Source: an uncultured Ferrovum sp. (lineage in GTDB: Bacteria; Pseudomonadota; Gammaproteobacteria; Burkholderiales; Ferrovaceae). From it: DNA of 64,000 bases. The stretch is taken from positions 1 to 64,000 of the forward strand of contig CAITLJ010000070.1 of the NCBI GenBank assembly GCA_903893215.1. Reading direction: 5' to 3'. The position numbers and the translations under genes were made by a program. Every line of letters starts with the position of its first letter. The first letter of the stretch is position 1. The notes beneath the pieces were generated by a model. It was not told the DNA's origin and searched no databases. It saw nothing but the letters and a program-made list of their open reading frames with translations. Shown here piece by piece: positions 24,134 through 33,680 of this stretch.

Positions 24134-25465
24134 ATGAGTTTTCAGCAGGCACTGAGCGGTTTGTCCGCAGCCCAGGTCAACCTGGACACCATCGGCAACA
24201 ATGTGGCCAACGCCAATACCGTGGGTTTCAAGGCCAGTACCACCGAATTCGCCGACGTCTATGCCAACACCCTCAACGGTGCCGCCAACGACCAGGTCGG
24301 CATGGGCGCCCGCGTGGCGCAGGTGGCGCAGAATTTCAGCCAGGGCAACATCACCACCACCAACAATCCGCTCGACGTGGCGATCAACGGTTCAGGATTT
24401 TTCCGGCTCGACAACAACGGCGTGATCTCCTACAGCCGCAACGGCCAGTTCCAGATCGACAAGAACGGCTATCTGGTCAACAGCAACAACCAGAAGGTGA
24501 CCGGTTATGGCGTGGCGAATGGCACCATCCAGCAGGGTGTGGCCACCGACCTGAAGATCACCACGCTGGCGGCAGCACCAAAGCCCACCGGCAACCTGAC
24601 CCAGTCGCTCAACCTGGATGGCCGCACCGCCACCGTGCTGAATCCGGCCAACTTTGATCCCGCCCAGCCGTCCACCTACACCAACTCGACCACGGCCACG
24701 GTGTATGACTCGCAAGGCAACTCGCACAACCTGACCAGCTATTACATGTTGACTGCGCAGGCCGATCCAGCGGCCGTGCCGCCGGTCAGCCAGACCTGGA
24801 ACGTGTTTGCCGTGCTCGACAACGTGGCCCCGGGCATGAGCGTGAATGGCACCGCGCCGACCGCTGCCGATGCCACCACGGTGCCGCCCACCGCCGCCGC
24901 TTATGCCAGCGCGCAGCTTACCTTCGATTCGGCCGGCAACATGACCTCGCCCGCTGCGGGCACCAACATCACGCTGGGTTACCCGACCACAGCGACTACC
25001 GGGACCGCCTTCACGGCAACGCCGCTGTCGATCAACCTGAACCTGCAGGGCACCACCCAGTACGGCACCAGTTTTGCGGTCAACAACCTGACCCAGGATG
25101 GCTATGCCGCCGGGCAACTGAACAATTTCAACATCGGTGCCGATGGCACGATCAACGGCAACTTTTCGAATGGCACCTCGCAGCCGCTCGGCCAGCTGGT
25201 GCTGGCCACCTTCAACGATCCGAATGGCCTGACCCCGATCGGCAACAATGCCTGGGGCCAGAGCTCGCTGTCAGGTCAGCCGATGGTCGGCACGCCGGGT
25301 TCCGGCTCGCTGGGCCAGTTGCAGGGCTCGGCCACCGAGACCTCCACCGTCGACCTGACCGCCGAACTGGTCAATATGATCACGGCGCAGCGCGCCTATC
25401 AGGCCAATGCGCAAACGATCAAGACTGAAGACCAGATCCTGCAAACCATCACCAGCCTGCGTTGA
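24134..25465 (+). CDS. flgE: FlgE, hook protein
   Basis: FlgE (443 aa) builds the hook. N-terminal signature MSFQQALSGLSAAQVNLDTIGNNVANANTVGFKAS and C-terminal VDLTAELVNMITAQRAYQANAQTIKTEDQILQTITSLR form the D0/D1 core. The middle (about 140-370) is Thr/Ala/Asn-rich and forms the outer domains. The ATG at 24134 follows AAGGAG; the frame runs further upstream but overlaps flgD. Confidence 0.97.
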   Translation: MSFQQALSGLSAAQVNLDTIGNNVANANTVGFKASTTEFADVYANTLNGAANDQVGMGARVAQVAQNFSQGNITTTNNPLDVAINGSGFFRLDNNGVISYSRNGQFQIDKNGYLVNSNNQKVTGYGVANGTIQQGVATDLKITTLAAAPKPTGNLTQSLNLDGRTATVLNPANFDPAQPSTYTNSTTATVYDSQGNSHNLTSYYMLTAQADPAAVPPVSQTWNVFAVLDNVAPGMSVNGTAPTAADATTVPPTAAAYASAQLTFDSAGNMTSPAAGTNITLGYPTTATTGTAFTATPLSINLNLQGTTQYGTSFAVNNLTQDGYAAGQLNNFNIGADGTINGNFSNGTSQPLGQLVLATFNDPNGLTPIGNNAWGQSSLSGQPMVGTPGSGSLGQLQGSATETSTVDLTAELVNMITAQRAYQANAQTIKTEDQILQTITSLR

Positions 25466-25475
25466 GCGTACCTGA

Positions 25476-26216
25476 ATGGACAAGATGATCTACGTCGCCA
25501 TGACTGGCGCGAAACAGACGATGAACCAGCAGGCGGCGGTCTCGAACAACCTCGCCAATGCCAACACCAGCGGCTTCCGCGCCGAGCTGGCATCGTTTCG
25601 CGCCGTGCCGGTGGTGGGTCCGGCGCAGGCCACGCGTACCTTCGTCACCGACAGCACGCCGGGCGCCAATCTGGCCCCTGGTGTGATCCAGCAGACCGGC
25701 CGCGCCCTCGACGTGGCGGTACAGGGCAGCGGCTGGATCGCCGTGAATGGTCCGGATGGCAAGGAAGGCTACACGCGTGACGGCAATCTGCAGGTGGACA
25801 AGAACGGTGCGTTGACCACCCGCCATGGCGATCCCGTGCTGGGCGACAACGGCCCGATCACCGTACCCCTCGGCAGCACGGATGTCACGGTCACGGCCGA
25901 CGGCACGGTGTCGGCTACCCAGCCCGGCACGCCACCGGCCACCACCGCAGTGGGCCGGATCAAGCTGGTCGACCCGGCCGTTCGCGCCCTGTCGCGCAGC
26001 AACGATGGCCTGTTCCGCACGGCGGACGGCAAGCCGGTGCAGAGCGACGCCAATGTGCGACTGGCGCCCGGTGCGCTGGAGGGCAGCAACGTGAACCTGA
26101 CCGAGCAGATGGTGAACATGATTTCGCTGGCCCGGCAGTACGACCTCAACACCAAGATGATCAGCACGGCAGGCGACAACGACAAGGCCGCCTCGTCGCT
26201 GCTGTCGCTCAACTGA
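25476..26216 (+). CDS. flgF: FlgF, proximal rod protein
   Basis: FlgF (246 aa), rod subunit. It carries the FlgF-type start MDKMIYVAMTGAKQTMNQQAAVSNNLANANTSGFRAEL and the C-terminal VNLTEQMVNMISLARQYDLNTKMISTAGDNDKAASSLLSLN. Normal length for the family. It lies 10 nt after flgE with a weak ribosome site, so translation may be coupled. Confidence 0.96.
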   Translation: MDKMIYVAMTGAKQTMNQQAAVSNNLANANTSGFRAELASFRAVPVVGPAQATRTFVTDSTPGANLAPGVIQQTGRALDVAVQGSGWIAVNGPDGKEGYTRDGNLQVDKNGALTTRHGDPVLGDNGPITVPLGSTDVTVTADGTVSATQPGTPPATTAVGRIKLVDPAVRALSRSNDGLFRTADGKPVQSDANVRLAPGALEGSNVNLTEQMVNMISLARQYDLNTKMISTAGDNDKAASSLLSLN

Positions 26217-26256
26217 TCCTTCCTGACTGACTGACGCACCTGAACGAGAGAACACC

Positions 26257-27039
26257 ATGAATCGCTCCCTTGCCATTTCCAAGACCGGGATGGACGCCCA
26301 GCAGATGCAGATGGACGTCATTTCCAACAACCTCGCCAACGTGAGCACGAATGGTTTCAAGGCCTCGCGGGCCGTGTTCGAAGATCTGGTGTACCAGACC
26401 CTGCGTGAGCCGGGGGCGCCGAGCAGCACACAGACGCAGCTGCCTTCGGGGCTGCAGGTCGGTACCGGTGTGCAACAGGTGGCGACCGAGCGCGTCCTCA
26501 CCCAGGGAAACCTGACCCAGACCGGCAATTCGAAGGATGTGGCCATCCAGGGCTCGGGCTATTTCCAGGTGCTGATGCCCGATGGCACCACGGGTTACAC
26601 CCGTGACGGGGCCTTCCAGACTGACGCACAAGGCCAGTTGGTCACCGCCAACGGTTACGTGCTGCAGCCGCCGGTGACGATTCCGAACAATGCCACCTCG
26701 GTCACGATTGCGTCCGATGGCACCGTATCGGTCAACCAGCCGGGCAATGCCGCCACGGTGCAGGTGGGGCAGATCCAGCTTGCCATGTTTCCCAACCCGG
26801 CTGGCCTCACCGCCAAGGGCGGCAATATCTATCAGGAAACCGCAGCGTCCGGCGCTGCGGCCACCACGGCGCCGGGGCAGAACGCCGCTGGCACTCTCAA
26901 TTCCGGTTATGTGGAAACCTCGAACGTGAACGTGGTGGAGGAACTGGTCAACATGATCCAGACCCAGCGTGCTTACGAAATCAATTCCAAAGCCATTTCG
27001 ACGGCTGACCAGATGCTGGCCAAGCTGTCGCAGATGTGA
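26257..27039 (+). CDS. flgG: FlgG, distal rod protein
   Basis: FlgG (260 aa) forms the distal rod that crosses the P and L rings. Start [47 protein letters not shown] and end [37 protein letters not shown] are canonical, as is the length. Ribosome site GAGAG. Its end runs into flgH. Confidence 0.97.
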   Translation: MNRSLAISKTGMDAQQMQMDVISNNLANVSTNGFKASRAVFEDLVYQTLREPGAPSSTQTQLPSGLQVGTGVQQVATERVLTQGNLTQTGNSKDVAIQGSGYFQVLMPDGTTGYTRDGAFQTDAQGQLVTANGYVLQPPVTIPNNATSVTIASDGTVSVNQPGNAATVQVGQIQLAMFPNPAGLTAKGGNIYQETAASGAAATTAPGQNAAGTLNSGYVETSNVNVVEELVNMIQTQRAYEINSKAISTADQMLAKLSQM

Positions 27040-27047
27040 GCCTGACG

Positions 27048-27776
27048 ATGACCCAAGCTGATTCCAGCCTGATCCGGCGGGCGCAAGCGACCGCAACCAG
27101 CCTGACCGCGCACGGCGCGGCCTTGCTCTCCATCCTGCTGCTTGCCGCCTGTGTCGAGACACCGCCGCGGCCGATCGTGCAACAGCCGATGACCGCGCGT
27201 CCGCCCAAGGTGGTGGCCGAGGCTGAACCGACCGGGGGCATCTTCCAGTCCACGTCTGGCGGACGCTATCACCCCATGTTCGAGGATCGCCGTGCGCGCT
27301 CGGTGGGCGACACGCTGATCGTGACCATCAACGAGAACACGTCGGCCAGCAAGAAGTCCTCCACCGACGCCTCGCGCGCCAGTTCCTCGGCACTGGCGAT
27401 CTCGCCGATCACCGGCCTGCCCACCTTTGGCCTGCAGAACGCCTCGATCACCGCCTCCAATACCAGCAAGTTTGCCGGGGCAGGCGATGCCGCCGCCACC
27501 AACGCATTTACCGGCACCATCACGGTGACGGTTACCGAGGTGCTCGACAACGGCAACCTGGTGGTCAGCGGCGAGAAGCAGGTGGCCGTGAATCAGGGGA
27601 CCGAATTCGTGCGCCTGTCGGGTGTGGTAAACCCGGACTACATCCTGAGCGGCAATACGGTGTCGTCCACCCAGGTGGCGGACGCGCGTGTCGAATATAA
27701 GGCCAACGGGTTTGTCGACGAGGCCCAGCGCATGGGTTGGTTGCAGCGCTTCTTCCTCAATGTGTCTCCTTTCTGA
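27048..27776 (+). CDS. flgH: FlgH, L-ring lipoprotein
   Basis: FlgH (242 aa) forms the outer-membrane L ring. A lipobox LLAAC places the lipidated cysteine at C35. The conserved core is present (FQSTSGGRYHPMFEDRRARSVGDTLIVTINENTSASKKS, RLSGVVNPDYILSGNTVSSTQVADARVEYKANG). The ATG at 27048 is preferred; a GTG at 27036 overlapping the flgG stop is an alternative. flgI starts 11 nt after the stop. Confidence 0.95.
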   Translation: MTQADSSLIRRAQATATSLTAHGAALLSILLLAACVETPPRPIVQQPMTARPPKVVAEAEPTGGIFQSTSGGRYHPMFEDRRARSVGDTLIVTINENTSASKKSSTDASRASSSALAISPITGLPTFGLQNASITASNTSKFAGAGDAAATNAFTGTITVTVTEVLDNGNLVVSGEKQVAVNQGTEFVRLSGVVNPDYILSGNTVSSTQVADARVEYKANGFVDEAQRMGWLQRFFLNVSPF

Positions 27777-27787
27777 GTCTGTCCATC

Positions 27788-28909
27788 GTGCAATCCAAGC
27801 TGTTGTTGCGTCTGCGTGCCCTGCTGATCCTGGCGATGTTGCTGGTCTGGGCGGTCAGTGAGGCACATGCCGAACGGGTCAAGGACCTGGCCAGCCTGCA
27901 GGGGGTGCGCCCCAACCAGCTGATCGGTTACGGTCTGGTGGTGGGGCTGGACGGCACCGGTGACCAGACCACACAAACCCCCTTCACCGTGCAGAGCCTG
28001 GTCACCATGCTGGGCCAGTTGGGCGTGAACCTGCCACCGGGCACCAGCCTGCAGCTGAAGAATGTGGCCGCAGTGGCAGTCACGGCAGAGCTGCCGGCCT
28101 TTGCCCGGCCGGGCCAGCGCCTGGACGTGGTGGTGGCGTCAATCGGCAATGCCAAAAGCCTGCGCGGGGGATCGCTGATGCTCACCTCGCTGAAGGGTGT
28201 GGATGGTCAGGTATATGCCCTGGCGCAGGGTAACCTGGTGATTGGTGGGGCCGGTGCGTCGGCCGGTGGCGCCAAGGCGCAGATCAACCAGCTGTCGGCG
28301 GGTCGCATTTCCGGCGGTGCCACCGTGGAGCGCGCCGTGCCCACCCGGGTGGCCATCAACGGTCTGCTGCATCTGGAATTGCACGACACCGATTACGGCA
28401 CCTCCAGGCGCATGCAGGAAGCGATCAATGCCCATTTCAAAGACAAGATCGCCACGTCGATCGATGGTCGCGTGATCGATGTGCGCGTACCGGATCAGGA
28501 AGACGAGCGGGTCAGCTTCATTGCGGAACTCGAAGACGTGCCGCTGAGCCCTGCGCAGGGCGCGGCCAGGGTGGTGGTCAATGCGCGCAGCGGTGCCGTG
28601 GTGATGAACCAGAACGTGATGCTCGAGCCTTGCGCCGTGGCGCAAGGCAGCCTGTCGGTCACCATCAACACCGATCCCAGTGTCAGCCAGCCGAATGCGC
28701 TGTCGAATGGCGAGACCCGCGACACCAGCAAGTCCACCATCGAGATCAAGCAGGAAGGGGGGGCGCTGCAGATTGTCAAGGGCGCGGCCTCGCTGAACGA
28801 GGTGGTGAAGGCACTCAACGCGCTGGGCGCCACGCCGGGTGACCTGATTTCGATCCTGGAAGCCTTGCGCGCCGCCGGCGCCTTGCACGCCAATCTGGAG
28901 ATCATCTGA
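27788..28909 (+). CDS. flgI: FlgI, P-ring protein
   Basis: FlgI (373 aa) builds the periplasmic P ring with help from FlgA. It starts at GTG 27788, which gives a signal peptide ending at AHA before ERVKDLASLQGVRPNQLIGYGLVVGLDGTGDQ, the most conserved FlgI stretch. The frame is open to 27737, but that part overlaps flgH. The C-terminus (VVKALNALGATPGDLISILEALRAAGALHANLEII) is typical. It shares one base with flgJ (TGATG). Confidence 0.96.
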   Translation: MQSKLLLRLRALLILAMLLVWAVSEAHAERVKDLASLQGVRPNQLIGYGLVVGLDGTGDQTTQTPFTVQSLVTMLGQLGVNLPPGTSLQLKNVAAVAVTAELPAFARPGQRLDVVVASIGNAKSLRGGSLMLTSLKGVDGQVYALAQGNLVIGGAGASAGGAKAQINQLSAGRISGGATVERAVPTRVAINGLLHLELHDTDYGTSRRMQEAINAHFKDKIATSIDGRVIDVRVPDQEDERVSFIAELEDVPLSPAQGAARVVVNARSGAVVMNQNVMLEPCAVAQGSLSVTINTDPSVSQPNALSNGETRDTSKSTIEIKQEGGALQIVKGAASLNEVVKALNALGATPGDLISILEALRAAGALHANLEII

Positions 28910-29802
28910 TGGATAGCCCCGCGCCCAAATCGCTCGGCCTGGCGCTCGATCCGGCCGCGCTGAATGCCCTCAAATATCAGGCCGGCGGTGCGCCGAACGC
29001 TGCCTTGCAAAAGGTGGCGCAGCAGTTTGAATCGGTATTCGTCAACATGATGCTGAAGAGTATGCGCGAGGCCACCTCGTCCGATGGCATCACCGATAAT
29101 GAGCAGACCAAGATGTTCACCGGCATGCTCGACGAGCAATATGCAGCGCATCTGACCCAGGGCAAGGGGCTGGGACTGGCCGACATGATCGTGCGCCAGT
29201 TCAGCCGGCCCACCATCGCACCAGGCGCCGCCACTGACGCCACTGCCCCCGCCACTGACGCCACTGCCTCCGCCACTGCCCCCGCAGCCGGCGCTACTGC
29301 CCCCGCAGCCGGCGTGGTGGGGCCAACCTCGATGGCACCGGCGCGCTTCAAGCGCGCGATGGCCCAGTCGGCTGCCGTCGCCAGCGAAGGCAGCGGTATT
29401 CCGGCCGATTTCATGATTGCCCAGGCCGGCCTGGAGAGCGGTTGGGGCAAGCATCAGCCGCGCATGGCCGACGGCTCGCCCAGTTACAACCTGTTTGGCA
29501 TCAAGGCGGGACCGAACTGGCGTGGCGGTGTGGCGACCGCTGAGACCACCGAGGTGGTGAACGGCCAGACCCAGCGCGTGGTGCAGCCGTTCCGCGCCTA
29601 TGCCTCGTATGACGAAGCATTTCAGGATTACGCCAACCTGCTCAGCGGCAACGCGCGTTATGCGCGCGCCGCCACTGCGGCCGGCACTGGCGATGCGGCA
29701 GGTTTTGCCGGTGCCTTGCAGCGCGCCGGTTACGCCACCGACCCCGCGTATGCACAAAAACTGAAGGGCGCCTTGCAGGCGACCACCAACATCCGTGTCT
29801 GA
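28909..29802 (+). CDS. flgJ: FlgJ, rod cap and peptidoglycan hydrolase
   Basis: FlgJ (297 aa) caps the rod and cuts peptidoglycan. The N-terminal rod-cap part includes QQFESVFVNMMLKSMREA. The C-terminal glucosaminidase part from about 145 includes AGLESGWGKHQPR (the likely catalytic Glu) and YNLFGIKAGPNW. Between them lies an Ala/Thr-rich linker encoded by 21-bp repeats (29230-29313). Two-domain FlgJ is the beta/gammaproteobacterial form. Confidence 0.96.
   Translation: MDSPAPKSLGLALDPAALNALKYQAGGAPNAALQKVAQQFESVFVNMMLKSMREATSSDGITDNEQTKMFTGMLDEQYAAHLTQGKGLGLADMIVRQFSRPTIAPGAATDATAPATDATASATAPAAGATAPAAGVVGPTSMAPARFKRAMAQSAAVASEGSGIPADFMIAQAGLESGWGKHQPRMADGSPSYNLFGIKAGPNWRGGVATAETTEVVNGQTQRVVQPFRAYASYDEAFQDYANLLSGNARYARAATAAGTGDAAGFAGALQRAGYATDPAYAQKLKGALQATTNIRV
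29230..29313 (+). repeat. 21-bp repeats encoding the FlgJ linker
   Basis: Two copies of GCCACTGACGCCACTGCC-YCC (29230-29271) are followed by two copies of a related 21-bp unit, GCYACTGCCCCCGCAGCC-GGC (29272-29313). They encode Ala/Thr/Pro repeats of a flexible linker. In-frame changes of copy number would alter linker length only. Confidence 0.9.
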
Positions 29803-29810
29803 GCGGTCAT

Positions 29811-29837
29811 TCAAGAATGGTCGTAGCACGCCGTTAA
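29811..29837 (+). promoter_or_regulatory. Predicted sigma-28 promoter of flgK-flgL
   Basis: TCAAGAAT at 29811-29818, an 11-nt spacer, GCCGTTAA at 29830-29837. The -10 is identical to that of flgM. It lies in the 105-bp gap between flgJ and flgK. Confidence 0.75.
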
Positions 29838-29907
29838 CTGTCCGAGCAGATGTCTTGGGTGAAATCGCGCTGCAGCGGCCGGCCACCCTTGGCACAGGAG
29901 CACACCC

Positions 29908-31881
29908 ATGAGCAGTATCGACAGCTTTTATTCAAATGCCCTGGTGGGACTGACGTCCTCCCAGCAGGCCTTGTCGATCATCAGCAACAACATCTCCAAT
30001 GCGGCCACCCCGGGGTATACGCGCGAACTGCCAACCAACGTGCCGATTGGTGGTGTGTCGACGGACTACAACCTGATCGCCCAGCGGCAGACCAGCACGT
30101 ATGTCAACGCCAGCGTGATGTCGGCGCAGGCCTCGTCCAGCGCCAATGCCAGCTACTACACGCAGGTTTCGCAGCTCTCCCAAGTGCTTGCATCGAGCAC
30201 CACCGACATCGGCAACTCGATGCAGACCTTTTTTACCAGCGTGCAAAAAGTGGCCGCCGATCCGGCGGCGATTCCGCCGCGCCAGCAGTTGCTCAATGAC
30301 TCGCAAAGTGTGGTCAATGCGTTTCAGGGCGTCGGCGGGCAACTGGCGCAGATGTCTGATACCGTCAACGCCCAGATCAGCGGCGACGTGACGGCCATCA
30401 ACAGCCTGTCGGCCCAGATCGCCAAGCAGAACGCGGCCATCTCGCTGGCCGAGGCCGGCGGCAACGGCACCAAGCCGAATGATTTGCTCGATCAGCGTGA
30501 CCAGACCCTGCAAAGCCTGTCCAAACTGGTTGCGGTGAGCACCGTGTCGCAGAGCGACGGCAGCCTGAACGTGTTCATCGGCAACGGACAGTCGCTGGTG
30601 GTGGGGGGGGCGGCGCAAACCCTCAAGGCCGTGCCCTCTGCCACCGACAGCAGCCAGATGCACGTGGCCTATGCATCCGGCACCAATGGCACTCCGGTAC
30701 AACTGGCCGACAGCGCGATCACGGGTGGCGATCTGGGTGCCACCCTGCAATTTCGCACCGACAGTCTGGATCCGGCCAGTCGCAATCTGGCCCAGCTGGC
30801 CACGACGTTTGCGGGTGCAGTGAATAACCAGCACGCGCTGGGGGTGGACTTGTCCGGCACCACCGGGGGCACCGTCTTCAACCTGCCGCCAATGTCCGTT
30901 CAGGCCGCCTCGACCAACACCGGTGGCGCAGTGCTCACGGCCACCGTGGGTACGCCATCGGCAATCCAGGCCACGGATTACCAGCTCAGTTTTGACGGCA
31001 CCAACTACACCCTCAAATCGCTGCAGGACCCGAACACCGGCGTCACGCTCAATTCCCCTGCCACCGTGTATACCGGTACCAGCTTGCCCCCTGCCGCGCA
31101 GTTTGGCATCAACTTCGGTCTGGGCGGATCGGGGGCGATGGCAGCGGGTGACAGCTTTACGGTCAAGCCGTACCAGACCACGTTGACCGGAATCACGCTG
31201 GCAATTTCCGATCCGTCCAAGATTGCCGCCGCCAGTCAGTTCTCGATCACCCCCGGCAGTACCGTCGGTAGCAACACCACGATGAATGTCACCGGGATCA
31301 ACGCGTCCGGTGTGACGTCTGGCCAGTTTCCCGCCAGCGTGAGCTTTGCCGCCGGTGGCGCCTATACCATCACTCCGGCTGCAGGTTCGGGGGCGGCCGC
31401 AGTCACGGGCACCCTGACGGTCACCAATGGTGTGCCACAACCGATCAGCTTCAATGGTCTCACCCTGTCGCTCACCGCCACGCCCGCCAGTGGCAACACC
31501 TTTACTCTGGGCCAAAACCAGGGAGGCGGCGCCGCGGCAGGCAGTGGCTTAAGCAGCGCGGGTAACAACGAGAATGCCAGCGCCCTGGCGGCCCTGCAGA
31601 CCCTGGGTCTGGTCAGCACCGGCACCGGCACCAGTTTCAGCCTGTCGGCGCAGTACAGCCGGGTAGTGGCTGATGTGGGCTCGCAAGCCTCGGTCGCCAA
31701 GGCCACGTCGGCCTCGGCCGATGGTGTGCTGAGCAATCTGCAGGCACAGCAGCAGTCCATCTCCGGGGTGAACCTGGATGAAGAAGGGGCCAACCTGCTC
31801 AAATACCAGCAGCAGTACCAGGCGGCGGCAAAAGTGATGCAGGTTGCATCCACGCTGTTTCAGGCACTGCTGCAGATCTGA
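29908..31881 (+). CDS. flgK: FlgK, hook-filament junction protein 1
   Basis: FlgK (657 aa) joins hook and filament. N-terminal signature SFYSNALVGLTSSQQALSIISNNISNAATPGYTRE, the HAP1 helical region (VNAFQGVGGQLAQMSDTVN, NDLLDQRDQTLQSLSKLVAVS) and the C-terminal helix (SGVNLDEEGANLLKYQQQYQAAAKVMQVASTLFQALLQI) are intact. The middle from about 330 to 550 is a large beta-rich insertion with repeated GDSFTVKP-like motifs. Ribosome site AGGAGC. Confidence 0.97.
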   Translation: MSSIDSFYSNALVGLTSSQQALSIISNNISNAATPGYTRELPTNVPIGGVSTDYNLIAQRQTSTYVNASVMSAQASSSANASYYTQVSQLSQVLASSTTDIGNSMQTFFTSVQKVAADPAAIPPRQQLLNDSQSVVNAFQGVGGQLAQMSDTVNAQISGDVTAINSLSAQIAKQNAAISLAEAGGNGTKPNDLLDQRDQTLQSLSKLVAVSTVSQSDGSLNVFIGNGQSLVVGGAAQTLKAVPSATDSSQMHVAYASGTNGTPVQLADSAITGGDLGATLQFRTDSLDPASRNLAQLATTFAGAVNNQHALGVDLSGTTGGTVFNLPPMSVQAASTNTGGAVLTATVGTPSAIQATDYQLSFDGTNYTLKSLQDPNTGVTLNSPATVYTGTSLPPAAQFGINFGLGGSGAMAAGDSFTVKPYQTTLTGITLAISDPSKIAAASQFSITPGSTVGSNTTMNVTGINASGVTSGQFPASVSFAAGGAYTITPAAGSGAAAVTGTLTVTNGVPQPISFNGLTLSLTATPASGNTFTLGQNQGGGAAAGSGLSSAGNNENASALAALQTLGLVSTGTGTSFSLSAQYSRVVADVGSQASVAKATSASADGVLSNLQAQQQSISGVNLDEEGANLLKYQQQYQAAAKVMQVASTLFQALLQI

Positions 31882-31904
31882 GTCGTAGCGAGGAGTACCG
31901 AATC

Positions 31905-33680
31905 ATGCGCATTTCCACCGCCAACATGTATGCCACATCGGTGGCCACCATGAACGCCCAGGAGCAGGCCGTCTTCACGGCGCAACAGCAGGTGTCCACC
32001 GGCAAACGCATCCTGTCGCCGGAAGACGATCCGGTGGGGGCTGCCAGTGCGGTGCGGCTCAATCAGCAGATTTCGCGTAATACCAACTTTGCCAACAACC
32101 GGGCGTCTGCCGAGTCGCAGCTCAACCAGGTGGGCACCACGTTGACCTCCGTCACCAACCTGCTGACCAGCGTGAAAAGTTCGATCGTGCAGGCGGGCAA
32201 TGCCTCGCTCGATCCCTCGCAGAAGCAGGCGATCGCCACCCAGTTGCAGCAGCAGATGCAGGAACTGCAGGGCTACGCGAACACCCAGGATGGCAATGGT
32301 GAGTATCTGTTTGCGGGCTGGCAGGTACACACCCAGCCTTACGTGCTGGGCAACTACGCCAACACGGCGTCCGCCGCCGGCAATACCGGGTCTGGCAGCC
32401 TTTCTGTCAATACGATCTCGGGCCAGCTCACGGCCAGTCAGGCAGCCAGCATCAATATTTCGCAGACGGACAACAGCATCAGTCCTACCCAATATACCTA
32501 CACCGTGAACGGCCAGGCCGGCGGCACCGTGGCCAGCGGCGGCCAATTCACCGTGAACGGGGTACAGCTCACCCTGAACGGCACGCCGGCGCTCGGCGAT
32601 ACCTTCACCCTGTCGCCGTCGGCCACCCTGTATCAGGGGGATACCGGCACGCGCCCCGTGGAAATCAACGATGGGCGAGAGTTGTCCACCACGTTGGCCG
32701 GGCCTTCGGTATTCGATTCGGTGCCCACCGGAAACGGCACCTTTGCCACCAGCGCCACGGTGGGTAACCTGGGCAGCGGCATCATCGATCAGGGCAGCGT
32801 GACCGACCCGACCAAGCTGACCCATGACAATTACGCCATCCAGTTTTCCGGGGCCCCGGCGGCTTCGGCCGCTGCCAGCAATACAGGGACAGCCAAGCTC
32901 GCTGCCGCCAATCCAGCGGGCAGCCTGAGCACCAATGACAGCTATCAGCTTAGCTTTGCCAACGGCGGCAGCACCTACAGTGTGATCGATACCACGTCCG
33001 GCGCCACCGTGGCCTCCAACCAGGCCTATACCGCAGGCAGCGCCATCAGCGTGATGGGCGCCAATTTTTCCATGACCGGTACACCTGCTGCCGGCGACCA
33101 GTTCACCATCGCGCCCGGGCCGGCCACCAGTTACAGTGTGGTGGACCTGACCAAGACCACGCCGGACCCCGCCAACCCGAACGGTCCCGGCATCCCTGCC
33201 AGCGTGCTGTCCAACCAGCCCTTCACCTCCGGGCAGGCGATCAAGTTTGGCGGCATGAGCGTGAGCGTGACTGGGGCGCCGGTCAACGGCGACAGCTTCA
33301 GTGTCGAACCCAGCACCTCGACCAGCATTTTCAGCATCATGAAGATGGCGATTGACGCGCTGAATAACCCCGGCTCGGGGACTGCGGGCAGCACGCAGTA
33401 TGCCAACCAGATCAATCAGGCCAACGCAGGTATCGATGCGGCACTCACGCAGGTTGACCTCAACCAGGCGACGGTGGGTGGACGGATCAATGAACTCACC
33501 AGCCTTGACAGCACCGGGGCGCAGCAGGCGATCACCCTGCAACAGCAACTGACCACCATCACCAGTGTGGATTTCACTGCGGCGGTGAGCACGCTCACCC
33601 AAGCGCAGACCGCGCTGGCGGCGGCGCAAAAGTCATTCACCCAGGTGGCGGGGCTGTCGCTGTTCAACTACATCCAATAG
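31905..33680 (+). CDS. flgL: FlgL, hook-filament junction protein 3, enlarged
   Basis: FlgL (591 aa) links FlgK to the filament. The N-terminus (MRISTANMYATSVATMNAQEQAVFTAQQQVSTGKRILSPEDDPVGAA) and the C-terminal coiled region (DVNQATVGGRINEL-like to the end) are typical. It is nearly twice the length of Escherichia coli FlgL (317 aa), because residues 150-475 hold a beta-rich insert with three related motifs at 212-239, 378-405 and 443-470 (pattern V.G....L.GTPA.GD.FT..PS). FlgK has similar motifs, so the junction probably has large surface domains. Confidence 0.95.
   Translation: MRISTANMYATSVATMNAQEQAVFTAQQQVSTGKRILSPEDDPVGAASAVRLNQQISRNTNFANNRASAESQLNQVGTTLTSVTNLLTSVKSSIVQAGNASLDPSQKQAIATQLQQQMQELQGYANTQDGNGEYLFAGWQVHTQPYVLGNYANTASAAGNTGSGSLSVNTISGQLTASQAASINISQTDNSISPTQYTYTVNGQAGGTVASGGQFTVNGVQLTLNGTPALGDTFTLSPSATLYQGDTGTRPVEINDGRELSTTLAGPSVFDSVPTGNGTFATSATVGNLGSGIIDQGSVTDPTKLTHDNYAIQFSGAPAASAAASNTGTAKLAAANPAGSLSTNDSYQLSFANGGSTYSVIDTTSGATVASNQAYTAGSAISVMGANFSMTGTPAAGDQFTIAPGPATSYSVVDLTKTTPDPANPNGPGIPASVLSNQPFTSGQAIKFGGMSVSVTGAPVNGDSFSVEPSTSTSIFSIMKMAIDALNNPGSGTAGSTQYANQINQANAGIDAALTQVDLNQATVGGRINELTSLDSTGAQQAITLQQQLTTITSVDFTAAVSTLTQAQTALAAAQKSFTQVAGLSLFNYIQ

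Noticed and set aside
29932-31515. 527-codon open frame opposite flgK (and a similar one at 31860-33629 opposite flgL)
   Set aside because: Both mirror the repetitive Thr/Ala/Gly codons of the junction proteins and have Gly/Arg/His-rich translations with no domain.
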